Assembly: GCA_003499925.1 (NCBI GenBank)
Contig: DNRQ01000038.1
Span: forward strand, 15,401-79,400
From: Geobacter sp.
Lineage (GTDB): Bacteria > Desulfobacterota > Desulfuromonadia > Geobacterales > Geobacteraceae
Direction of reading: 5' to 3'
Length of the DNA stretch: 64,000 nt
In this document: positions 18,128-25,457 of the stretch, one piece after another
Layout: the number at the start of each line of letters is the position of its first letter
Numbering within the stretch: position 1 is the first letter of the stretch
The notes under the pieces: model-generated
The model's input: the letters and a program-made list of their open reading frames with translations, nothing else
The model's database searches: none
Told to the model about the DNA's origin: nothing
Made by a program: the position numbers and the translations under genes

Positions 18128-19927
18128 ATGGTACACGATTGGACGAGAAGGCTGGCGAGGGTGGCGGGAGCGGTTCTGCTCATGACCTTGGTGCTCGGCG
18201 CCGTTAAGGCCGAGGCCTGGTGGGACGAGAAATGGACGGCGCGGCGCAAGATCGCCTTCGACCTCTCGGACAAGGGGGCGGGGATCAAGGAGAACCTGAC
18301 GGAGCTGCCGGTGCTGGTCAGGCTTCATTCCGGCAACTTCAACTTCTCCAGCGCCAAGAAGGACGGCTCGGACCTGCGCTTCATCGGCGGCGACGACAAG
18401 TCGCCCCTGAAATTCCATGTCGAGAAGTTCGACCCGAAGCTTGAGATCGCCCTGGTCTGGGTCAAGGTCCCCCAACTGGCGGGGGGCGGCAGCGCCGATT
18501 CGCTCTGGGTCTACTACGGAAACGAAGCGGCCCCCGCGGCGTCCGACCCGGGCGGCAGCTACGACACCGGCCAGGTGCTGGTCTTTCATCTCGGCGAGGC
18601 CGACAACGGCCCCAAGGACGCCACCGCCTACGCCAACAACGCCGCGGCATTTTCCGGGAGCCACGCGGTCCCTTCGGTGATCGGCGAAGGCTACAGCTTC
18701 AAGCGGGCCGGCGAAAAGATCGTGGTGCAGCCGGCGGCCTCGCTCAACTTCGCCAAGGGACTCACCTTCTCCTGCTGGGTGCGCATCGAGCAGCCGCAAA
18801 ACGACGCCCACCTCCTCTCCTTCATGGACGGGGGACAGCAGATCGTGGTCGGGATCGACCAGGACAAGCCGTACCTGCGCATCGGGGCGGCCGGCAAGGC
18901 TCCGGTGACCAGCGAGAAGAAGGGGGCGCTCACCCTGAAGAGCTGGCACCACGTCGCGGTGACGGCCGACTCCGAGAGGCAGATCGGCGCGGTCTACCTG
19001 GACGGCAAGGAGATCGCCGCGCTGAACCTGCAATCGGTGGTCCCCACCCCGGGGGGCGAGATCGCCTTCGGCGGCTCCATGGCGGGGGGGAACGTCTTCG
19101 CCGGCGACCTGGACGAGGTCGAGCTCTCGGCCCTGGCGCGCCCCGCCGGCTTCATCGCGGCCGGCTTCGCCAGCCAGAGCCAGGACGGCAAGCTCTACTC
19201 CTGCCAGCAGGAGGAGGGGAACAAGGGCGAGGAGAACCACACCCTCCGTCTCATCAAGGCGACGGCGAAGAGCGTCACCCTGGACGGCTGGATCATCATC
19301 ATACTGTGCACCCTGATGCTGATCATGGCGACCCTGGTCTTCATCAGGAAGTACGGTTACCTGCAGAAGAACAGAAGGCGCAACCAGGCCTTCCTGGAGA
19401 GCTTCAACGGCGTGCACGACCCGCTCGATCTCGACACCGAGAGCGACGACCTGGAGGAATCCAGCCTACTCAGGATCTACCGGGCGGGGCACGAGCAGAT
19501 CCATCACTGGGCAGAGAAGCAGAACGTGAAGGACGAGGAGGTGGCCATCACGCGCTCGGGGCTGAACATCTTCCGCGCCGCCCTGGAGCGCGCCAGTTCC
19601 GAGGAGGCCGCCAAGGTCCAGGCCGGCCTGATCGTCCTTACCCTGAGCATCTCGGGCGGTCCTTTCTGGGGGCTCCTGGGGACCGTGTGGGGGGTCATGA
19701 ACACCTTCGCGAGCCTTGCCGAGGCGGGCGAGGCCAACCTGTCCGCCATCGCCCCGGGGGTCGCCTCGGCCCTCGCCTGCACCCTGTTCGGCTTGCTGGT
19801 CGCCATACCGGCACTCTTCGCCTACGCCTTCCTGGGTGTGCAGATAAAGCATCTGAACAGCGAGACCCATCACTTCATCGAGGAGTACTGCCTCAGGGTG
19901 GAAGGGTTCCACGGGGAGGAGGCATGA
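18128..19927 (+). CDS. DUF2341-LamG-ExbB/TolQ fusion proton channel
   Basis: 599 residues. Signal peptide 1-32, then a DUF2341 domain (WWDEKWTARRKIAFDLSD, DLRFIGGD, WVYYGNEA) to about 150, and a LamG/concanavalin-like domain at about 155-355 (FSCWVRIEQPQ, SWHHVAVTAD, GDLDEVELSA). A membrane helix lies at about 384-406, a cytoplasmic loop follows, and two further helices at about 498-520 and 540-570 carry the MotA/TolQ/ExbB signatures GLLGTVWGVMNTF and IAPGVASALACTLFGLLVAI. The C-terminal part is a complete ExbB; the periplasmic carbohydrate-binding-type module in front is unusual. It overlaps the ExbD gene by ATGA. It likely forms the proton-driven motor for the TonB protein encoded downstream. 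Confidence 0.88.
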   Translation: MVHDWTRRLARVAGAVLLMTLVLGAVKAEAWWDEKWTARRKIAFDLSDKGAGIKENLTELPVLVRLHSGNFNFSSAKKDGSDLRFIGGDDKSPLKFHVEKFDPKLEIALVWVKVPQLAGGGSADSLWVYYGNEAAPAASDPGGSYDTGQVLVFHLGEADNGPKDATAYANNAAAFSGSHAVPSVIGEGYSFKRAGEKIVVQPAASLNFAKGLTFSCWVRIEQPQNDAHLLSFMDGGQQIVVGIDQDKPYLRIGAAGKAPVTSEKKGALTLKSWHHVAVTADSERQIGAVYLDGKEIAALNLQSVVPTPGGEIAFGGSMAGGNVFAGDLDEVELSALARPAGFIAAGFASQSQDGKLYSCQQEEGNKGEENHTLRLIKATAKSVTLDGWIIIILCTLMLIMATLVFIRKYGYLQKNRRRNQAFLESFNGVHDPLDLDTESDDLEESSLLRIYRAGHEQIHHWAEKQNVKDEEVAITRSGLNIFRAALERASSEEAAKVQAGLIVLTLSISGGPFWGLLGTVWGVMNTFASLAEAGEANLSAIAPGVASALACTLFGLLVAIPALFAYAFLGVQIKHLNSETHHFIEEYCLRVEGFHGEEA

Positions 19928-20331
19928 AGGCGCCGGCGGATGACCATGATGACATCGTAGAGATCAACGTCGTCCCCATGCTCGATCTTGCCTGGAACCT
20001 CCTGGTCGTGTTCATGCTCGTGGTCACGGCCTCGGTCCAGGGGATCAGCGTCAACCTCCCCAAGGCGAGCGCCGCGGTGAGCAAGATCAAGCCGACCACC
20101 AAGGCGATCACCATCACCGCGGAGGGGACCATCTACCTGGACAGCTTTCCGGTCACCCTCTCAGAGCTGGAGGCGCGGCTTGCCCAGCTCAAGGCGGCCG
20201 ATCCCGGCCTCCCGGTCCTGGTGCGCGGCGACGAGAAGATTTCCTACAAGGCGGTGATCGATGTGCTCGACCTGCTGCAGAAGCTGGATATCACCCAGCT
20301 CGGCCTGGTGACGCAGAAACTGGTTAAATAG
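19924..20331 (+). CDS. ExbD/TolR family protein
   Basis: 135 residues. A short cytoplasmic N terminus, one membrane helix at about 17-36 with the essential Asp at position 21 (VVPMLDLAWNLLVVFML), then a periplasmic domain ending in VLDLLQKLDITQLGLVT, all as in ExbD/TolR. It starts in the ATGA overlap with the ExbB fusion gene, showing translational coupling. It should be the stator partner using proton flow to drive the TonB-like protein. Confidence 0.92.
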   Translation: MKAPADDHDDIVEINVVPMLDLAWNLLVVFMLVVTASVQGISVNLPKASAAVSKIKPTTKAITITAEGTIYLDSFPVTLSELEARLAQLKAADPGLPVLVRGDEKISYKAVIDVLDLLQKLDITQLGLVTQKLVK

Positions 20332-20367
20332 GGTGCGGAGCACCCGGGCACCCCCGGAGTTTACGGC

Positions 20368-21096
20368 ATGGCGGTAAAGAAAACAAGGAAGCAGGAAAAA
20401 AAGTCGTGGCTGGTCCCGACGCTGGTGCTCGCGGTCTTCGCGCTGCTGATCGGGTTTCTGGCCAAGACGGTGCTGATGGACGGCGGTTCGGCACCCAAGA
20501 AGCAGATCCAGGTCATCACGCTGATCAAGCCCCCGCCGCCCGAGGTGAAGGAGAAGCCTCCCGAGGTGGTGCCCAGGGAACTCCCCAAGCAGACCATGGA
20601 GGCGCCGACCGAGGCGCCGTCGCCCCGGGACCAGCCCCAGGACAACTCCGCCGACGATTCTCCCCCCCCGGGGGAGAACCTCTCCGTGGACGGGGAAGGG
20701 GGGGCGGGGGACAACGCCTTCGGCCTGGGGGCCAAGAAGGGTGGGCGCGCCATCACCCTGGGCGACGGCGGAGGGCAGGGAGGAAACGGCCTCTCCAGGC
20801 TCTCGCTGCTCTCCAAGTACAGCGGTTACTCGCACAAGATGCAAGGCGACATCGAGAAGATGGTCAAGAAGGTGCTGGATCAAAGCGGCGGGCGCCCCAA
20901 GGGAAAGCAGCAGACCCTGGTCAAGCTCACCCTGTCGCCGGAGGGGACCGTGCTGGCGTTCGCCATCGTCGGCTCCTCGGGGATCGACAGGCTGGACGCC
21001 GCCTTCCGGACCGCCCTGAAGGGGCTCAAGTTGAGCGAGCCGCCTCCGGCAGGGATGCCGTCCGGCATGACGCTCAGGATAACCACACAGGGGTAG
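20368..21096 (+). CDS. TonB-like energy transducer
   Basis: 242 residues. N-terminal membrane helix at about 14-36 after a basic start, a proline/glutamate-rich spacer (KPPPPEVKEKPPEVV and onward to about residue 115), a Gly-rich stretch, and a C-terminal TonB/TolA-like fold (KQQTLVKLTLSPEGTVLAFA, then DAAFRTALKGLKLSEPPPAG). It follows exbD by 36 bp. It would carry energy from the ExbB/ExbD pair to an outer-membrane partner. No TonB-dependent receptor gene is nearby, so the TpsB pore or the porin-like protein are the local candidates, which is inference only. Confidence 0.85.
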   Translation: MAVKKTRKQEKKSWLVPTLVLAVFALLIGFLAKTVLMDGGSAPKKQIQVITLIKPPPPEVKEKPPEVVPRELPKQTMEAPTEAPSPRDQPQDNSADDSPPPGENLSVDGEGGAGDNAFGLGAKKGGRAITLGDGGGQGGNGLSRLSLLSKYSGYSHKMQGDIEKMVKKVLDQSGGRPKGKQQTLVKLTLSPEGTVLAFAIVGSSGIDRLDAAFRTALKGLKLSEPPPAGMPSGMTLRITTQG

Positions 21097-21130
21097 TTCA
21101 ACCCGCCAAAATGGAGAAGAGAGATTGATT

Positions 21131-22930
21131 ATGCGCAACTTTGTCGTCCTGTCCCTGATGTTCGTTTCACTGCTGGCCGGCGCCCTGGACTGCGCCGCCG
21201 CGGATGACGCCTCGCCCGGCGCTGTCGAAGCCGTGATGGATCTGTTGCTGAAAAAGGGGTTGATCTCCAGGGAGGAGGCCGCCCTGATCCGCCAGCAGGC
21301 GGCCCTGCCCCGGAAAGACGCCGCGGCAGCCGATGCTGCGGCGCCGGCAAGCAAGCCCCGTACGCCGGCCAGGTTTTCGGCGTCGGAAGCGGACATGCTG
21401 AGGGCCAAACTGAACCTGATCTTCGTGAAACAGGGGGTGTTGGGAGCCGACGAGGCGGAGCAGATTGCCGAGCGGATCGGCAGGAAGTGGAGTCCCGGCG
21501 CGGAAGATGACGTGATAGCTGCGCCGGACGAGGAGATCGAGTACCACAGGACCACCCTCCCCAAGGAGGGGCTGCTGGCCGACATCGACCAGCTGGTGCT
21601 GCAGGGGCTTTTGACCGGTGACGAGGCGGAGCGCATCAAGCTGCGCCTTGCCAAAAAGCTCGCCCTGGAACGGCTCACCAACGATATCGACAGCAGCCTG
21701 CGCGAGGAGCTCGACAGGCAGGTTACCGCGAAGATCGTACCGGTCCCGGAATGGGCGACCCGCATCAAGATCGGCGGTGACTTCCGACTGCGCTATCAGG
21801 CCGATTTCTTCGACGGCGACGGCGGCGGCCTCGACGCCGGCAACGGCATTTTCGTGAAGCCGGACAAGCCGACCGAACTGTACAACAGCAGCATCGACCG
21901 GCATCAGCTCCGCATCAGGGCGAGGCTCGCCGTCACGGCCAAGGTGAACGACGAGGTCGACGCCGGCATCGGCCTGGCAACCGGCAACACGACCAACCCG
22001 GTCTCCACCAACGCGACCCTGGGAGACACGCTCAACAAGAAGAACTTCCTCCTCGATCTGGCTTACCTGAAGTGGAGCCCGCTCGCCGACCTGACCCTTT
22101 GGGGCGGACGCTTCGCAAACCCGTGGTTCGGGAGCGACCTGGTCTGGGATCCGGATGTCAACTTCGACGGCGCCGCCTTCTCCTACAGGCCGCAGCTCTC
22201 CCCGACCGTCGGCATGTTCCTGACCGGGGGTGCCTTCCCGATCCAGGAGATCGAGCTCTCCGGCCATGACAAATGGCTCTTCGCGGGACAGCTCGGCCTG
22301 CAGTACCGCAACATGGAGAAAATCACCGCCACCGTCGCCGCCGCCTTCTACGACTTCGAGAACGTCACCGGTGCGGCCAACGCTCCCTCCAGGCCGAACG
22401 AAAAGGATTGGACCGCCCCCCAGTTCCAGCAGAAGGGGAATACGCTTTTCGACATCGATCCGGGCACCGCGATCAAGACCGCCTATGCCGCCGAGTACCG
22501 CGAGCTCAACTTCGGCGGCTCCCTGGACCTCGGTTACTGGGATCCGCTGCGCGTGGTGCTGGTCGCCGATTACGTCAGGAACATCGGCTACGACAGCGCC
22601 TGGGTCAACAGCCTGACCGGTCACGATGTGAAGAGGGAGACCGAGGGGTACCAGTTCGGCATCGGCGTCGGCTATCCCGAGACGCGGGCTGCGGGCCTTT
22701 GGAGGGTACTGCTGAACTACAAGCACCTGGAGGCGGATGCGGTGATCGATGCCTTTACCGAGTCCGATTTCCACCTGGGGGGGACCAACGCCAAGGGGTG
22801 GATCGTCGGCGGAGAGCTCGGCGTCGCCAAGAACACCTGGCTTTCGACCCGCTGGCTCACCACCAACGAGATCTCCGGGCCGCCGCTGGCCATCGATGTA
22901 TTCCAGTTCAACCTGAATGCCAAGTTCTAA
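21131..22930 (+). CDS. Putative outer-membrane porin
   Basis: 599 residues from the ATG at 21131; a TTG at 21125 in frame has a GGAG at better spacing and is possible. After a signal peptide (FVVLSLMFVSLLAGALDCAA) come short helical segments of the form LLLKKGLISREEAALIRQQ, repeated near residues 85 and 145 (a periplasmic coiled-coil region). From about residue 200 the protein is a beta-barrel ending in DVFQFNLNAKF, with a terminal Phe. This matches the 'putative porin' family common in Desulfuromonadia. The substrate is unknown. It is the fourth gene of the energy-transduction run, 34 bp after tonB. Confidence 0.82.
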   Translation: MRNFVVLSLMFVSLLAGALDCAAADDASPGAVEAVMDLLLKKGLISREEAALIRQQAALPRKDAAAADAAAPASKPRTPARFSASEADMLRAKLNLIFVKQGVLGADEAEQIAERIGRKWSPGAEDDVIAAPDEEIEYHRTTLPKEGLLADIDQLVLQGLLTGDEAERIKLRLAKKLALERLTNDIDSSLREELDRQVTAKIVPVPEWATRIKIGGDFRLRYQADFFDGDGGGLDAGNGIFVKPDKPTELYNSSIDRHQLRIRARLAVTAKVNDEVDAGIGLATGNTTNPVSTNATLGDTLNKKNFLLDLAYLKWSPLADLTLWGGRFANPWFGSDLVWDPDVNFDGAAFSYRPQLSPTVGMFLTGGAFPIQEIELSGHDKWLFAGQLGLQYRNMEKITATVAAAFYDFENVTGAANAPSRPNEKDWTAPQFQQKGNTLFDIDPGTAIKTAYAAEYRELNFGGSLDLGYWDPLRVVLVADYVRNIGYDSAWVNSLTGHDVKRETEGYQFGIGVGYPETRAAGLWRVLLNYKHLEADAVIDAFTESDFHLGGTNAKGWIVGGELGVAKNTWLSTRWLTTNEISGPPLAIDVFQFNLNAKF

Positions 22931-22958
22931 CCGGTACCCGGTTCAGAGAGGAAACGGC

Positions 22959-23936
22959 ATGCGCCTGCCATGGAGAGTGATCCCCCTTTTTTGCGCCGCC
23001 TGGCTCTGCGCGCTCCCTTTTGCGGCGCCGGCCGCCGCCGCTGATCCACCCTCGGCGCGACGGGCGGCCCTGGTGAACGGTGCGCTGATCACCGGCGAGG
23101 CCTTCGACGGCGAGTTGCAGCGGGTGGAGCGGCTCAGTGTCAGGGGGAACGGGATCGCGGCCGCCGCCAACAAGAAGCAGGTGCTGGAGAACCTGATCGT
23201 CCGCGAACTGCTCTACCAGGAGGCGGTAAAGACAGGAGTCACGGTCCCGGCCGTCGAGGTCGCCGGGAAGATGGCCCGGATCGCCGACGGCAAAATCAAC
23301 CTGGAGAGCACCCTGCACGGCATGGGGCTTAACTCCGGCACCCTCGAGGCGCATCTTGAGCGGAGCCTGGTCATAGAGAAATTCCTGGAGGGCAATTTCT
23401 CCAAGGATGCCGAGGTATCCGATCAAGAGGTGGAATCTTACTACCGGGAGCACCGGGACGAGTTCAGGGAGCCGCTGCGTCTGAGGCTTTCCCACATTCT
23501 GGTCAAGGTCGATCCCGCCCGGGACTCCGCGAGGAAGGACGAGGGACGCAGCAGGATCGAGGCGCTTAGGACCCGGCTTTCCGAGGGTGCGGATTTCGCG
23601 GCGCTGGCGCGGGAAGATTCCGACTGCTACAGCGCTAAAAGCGGGGGAGACCTGGGCTATTTCCTGTCCGGGGAGCTCTCCAGGCGGATGGAGGATGAGG
23701 CGCGCGCATTGAAGCCAGGCGAGGTGAGCGGAGTCGTCGAGGACAAGTATGGCCTGCACCTGCTGAAGCTGACCGAGCTGCGGCCGGTCACGCAGCTACC
23801 TTTGGAGAGCGTCAGGAAAAAGATCCGCCAGGATCTGGTCAGGCAAAAGGAGCTGAAGGCGTTGGCGCCTTTCGTGAAGAAGCTGCGTGCTTCGGCCAAG
23901 GTGGAGCTCCTTTTGAACGAGGACGAACTCCGGTAA
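22959..23936 (+). CDS. Periplasmic parvulin-type prolyl isomerase
   Basis: 325 residues from the ATG at 22959, preceded by AGAGGAAA; an upstream in-frame ATG overlaps the porin gene and lacks a signal. Signal peptide to about residue 27, a SurA/PrsA-like helical N domain (LVNGALITGEAFDGELQRVE), then a rotamase domain at about 170-275 (LRLSHILVKVD, GGDLGYFLSGEL, YGLHLLKLTEL) and a helical C end. Such proteins help outer-membrane and secreted proteins fold. Its position, 28 bp after the porin and in the adhesin region, suggests service to the adhesin, TpsB or the porin. Confidence 0.9.
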   Translation: MRLPWRVIPLFCAAWLCALPFAAPAAAADPPSARRAALVNGALITGEAFDGELQRVERLSVRGNGIAAAANKKQVLENLIVRELLYQEAVKTGVTVPAVEVAGKMARIADGKINLESTLHGMGLNSGTLEAHLERSLVIEKFLEGNFSKDAEVSDQEVESYYREHRDEFREPLRLRLSHILVKVDPARDSARKDEGRSRIEALRTRLSEGADFAALAREDSDCYSAKSGGDLGYFLSGELSRRMEDEARALKPGEVSGVVEDKYGLHLLKLTELRPVTQLPLESVRKKIRQDLVRQKELKALAPFVKKLRASAKVELLLNEDELR

Positions 23937-23948
23937 GGCAGTTCTTTT

Positions 23949-24203
23949 GCCACAAAAAGGCACAAAATACGCAAAAAAAGGCGAATCTGTCTTTTTCCTC
24001 TCCCAATTTCCTCGTTCCCAAGCTCCAGCTTGGGAACGCAATAACCGGCAAAGCTCCAGCTTTGCATATTGGTGAAGCGGAGGTCTGCGAGTCTTACGTT
24101 CCCAAGCTGGAGCTTGGGAACGAGATGTGCCGGAACGAGATGTGCCCCAGTCGGGTCGGATTGTTCAGATTCTTTTTGCGCCTTTTGCGCCTTTTTGTGG
24201 CGA
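23949..24203. repeat. Composite element with CGCCACAAAAAGGCGC-type inverted ends
   Basis: The left arm at 23949-23983 (GCCACAAAAAGGCACAAAAT) and the right arm at 24170-24203 are inverted copies of one AT-rich sequence (right arm reversed: CGCCACAAAAAGGCGCAAAA). They enclose the REPIN-like element at 24013-24122. The layout is that of a small non-autonomous element or a repeat nested in another. No ORF inside. Confidence 0.6.
24013..24122. repeat. REPIN/BIME-like element, copy 2
   Basis: Same parts in the same order as 1418-1530: 26-bp palindrome with CTCCAG, then CCGGCAAAGCTCCAGCTTTG, GGTGAAGCGGAG, and the inverted palindrome with CTGGAG. The outer palindromes are nearly perfectly conserved while the middle has drifted, as expected for REPINs. 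Confidence 0.8.
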
Positions 24204-24233
24204 AATGTTTTCCGGTTTAAAGGAGCTTGACCT

Positions 24234-25019
24234 ATGCGAGTACTTTTTCTGATGCTGATCCTGCTGATCTGTGCGGCGCCCGCCTTCGCTTTCGGCACGG
24301 GTGCGGAAGGGTGCTCCGGCGACTGCACCGCCTGTCACAAGGTGACCCTGAACGAGGTCAGGGAGATCTTCAAGAACATCGATCCGGGGGTGGTGGTGGA
24401 GGATGTCTCCCCAGCGCCGGCGCGAAGCCTGTACCAGGTGACCCTCAAAAAGGACGGGCAGGTTCACGTCGCCTACCTCGACTTCTCCAAGAACTACCTG
24501 TTGGCAGGGCAGCTCTTCGATATCAGGAACAAGCGCGACCTTACCCGTGAAAGGATGGAGGAGACAGCGACCATCAATCCGTCGGAGATCCCCCTGGAGA
24601 ACGCCCTGATCGCGGGGAACCCCAAGGGGAGCAAGGTGCTGTACATCTTCAGCGATCCCGAGTGCCCTTACTGTTCCACCCTGCACGACACGGTCCGGGA
24701 ACTGATCCGGGAGGAGCCGGAACTCAAGGTCTACATCATGCTGATCCCGCTGGACATCCACCCCGATGCCCTGTGGAAGACCGAATCCATCGTCTGCGCA
24801 TCCAGGAGCGATCAGAAAGCGGCGCTTGCCATGCTGGAAAGAAGTTACGAGAAGAAGGAGGTCCCCAGGTCGGAATGTGCCGGCGGGGTGGGGGTAGAGA
24901 TGAAAAAGCTCGGCGTCAAACTCGGCATCGGCGTGACGCCGACCCTTGCCTTTGCCAGCGGCAAGATGCTCGCGGGCGCCAGAGGAAAGGACGAGATCCG
25001 GAAGCTGCTGGGGAATTGA
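24234..25019 (+). CDS. DsbC-like thiol:disulfide isomerase with CXXCH motif
   Basis: 261 residues with a signal peptide (LFLMLILLICAAPAFA). Residues 31-35 form CTACH, a potential c-type haem site, with an extra Cys at 27. A DsbC N-terminal-like dimerisation segment follows (VTLNEVREIFKNIDPGVVVE, about 37-56), then a thioredoxin fold with active site CPYC at 144-147 and the cis-Pro loop GVTPT near 240, as in DsbC. It should isomerise disulfides in the periplasm; the haem motif is unusual for DsbC and may be a redox link or just a coincidental match. It follows the isomerase gene after a repeat-filled gap of 297 bp. Confidence 0.87.
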   Translation: MRVLFLMLILLICAAPAFAFGTGAEGCSGDCTACHKVTLNEVREIFKNIDPGVVVEDVSPAPARSLYQVTLKKDGQVHVAYLDFSKNYLLAGQLFDIRNKRDLTRERMEETATINPSEIPLENALIAGNPKGSKVLYIFSDPECPYCSTLHDTVRELIREEPELKVYIMLIPLDIHPDALWKTESIVCASRSDQKAALAMLERSYEKKEVPRSECAGGVGVEMKKLGVKLGIGVTPTLAFASGKMLAGARGKDEIRKLLGN

Positions 25020-25021
25020 GA

Positions 25022-25237
25022 CCGGTCGTGGAGATGGTGCGCCGCGTTTCCGGGGTGAATTTTCCGGTCGAGGAGACCTACCGCCGTGCCGGCGATCCCC
25101 CCGCGCTTGTTGCCGACAGCTCGCGGCTGAGAACCCTGACCGGCTGGTCGCCGCGCCACGACGACCTGGAGTTCATCGTCAAGACGGCCCTTGAGTGGGA
25201 GGAAAAGCTCGCCACCGGACCGTTCACCTCTGCCTGA
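25022..25237 (+). pseudogene. galE: C-terminal fragment of UDP-glucose 4-epimerase (galE)
   Basis: A 71-residue in-frame stretch with no start of its own begins three bases after the DsbC-like stop. It reads PVVEMVRRVSGVNFPVEETY, then RRAGDPPALVADSSRLRTLT and GWSPRHDDLEFIVKTALEWE, which is the C terminus of GalE-type epimerases (the R-GD-P-x-L-xA-D motif and W-x-P-xx-D-L). The Rossmann part and the YxxxK catalytic region are missing. This looks like a deletion scar at the edge of the polysaccharide locus. Confidence 0.85.
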
Positions 25238-25300
25238 ACCTCCCGCCTTCATTGATGGTTCCATCTCGGCATGCCCCATCCCGGGCCTCACAAAAAAGGT

Positions 25301-25357
25301 ACGAAATGCAATCGTGACACAAATGAAACAGCATCAAAATGATGGGGTGCTATCTTT
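25301..25357 (+). promoter_or_regulatory. Conserved 57-bp promoter-like block, copy B
   Basis: 48 of 57 bases match 43765-43821. Shared parts are CGAAAT-CAATCGT, ACACAAATGAAAC, a dyad around AAAA (ATCA-AAA-TGAT here, GCATT-AA-AATGC in the other copy) and TGCTA-CTT. It lies 100 bp before the first gene of polysaccharide unit (a), with no coding sense. Conservation against a background of unrelated flanks suggests a promoter/operator. Confidence 0.6.
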
Positions 25358-25457
25358 CGTCACCTGGTCACGAGCTGCAGACGGATCGCTCGCCACCGCG
25401 TAATTGCCCGGCTCTCCGGCACGACGCAGAGCCGGCCGGGTTGTCGCCAAGGGGATC

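Noticed and set aside
20161..21768. Minus-strand 535-codon frame across tonB and the porin
   Set aside because: Ser/Ala-rich shadow; crosses two well-supported genes.
24662..25237. A single gene spanning the dsbC-like 3' half and the galE fragment
   Set aside because: Only the part after 25022 resembles a protein family; the upstream part is out of frame with DsbC.
25410..25455. GEMM-like string GACGCAGAGCC...GCCGGGTTG before the first flippase
   Set aside because: No P1, no GNRA hairpin and no room for the second arm; most likely chance similarity.
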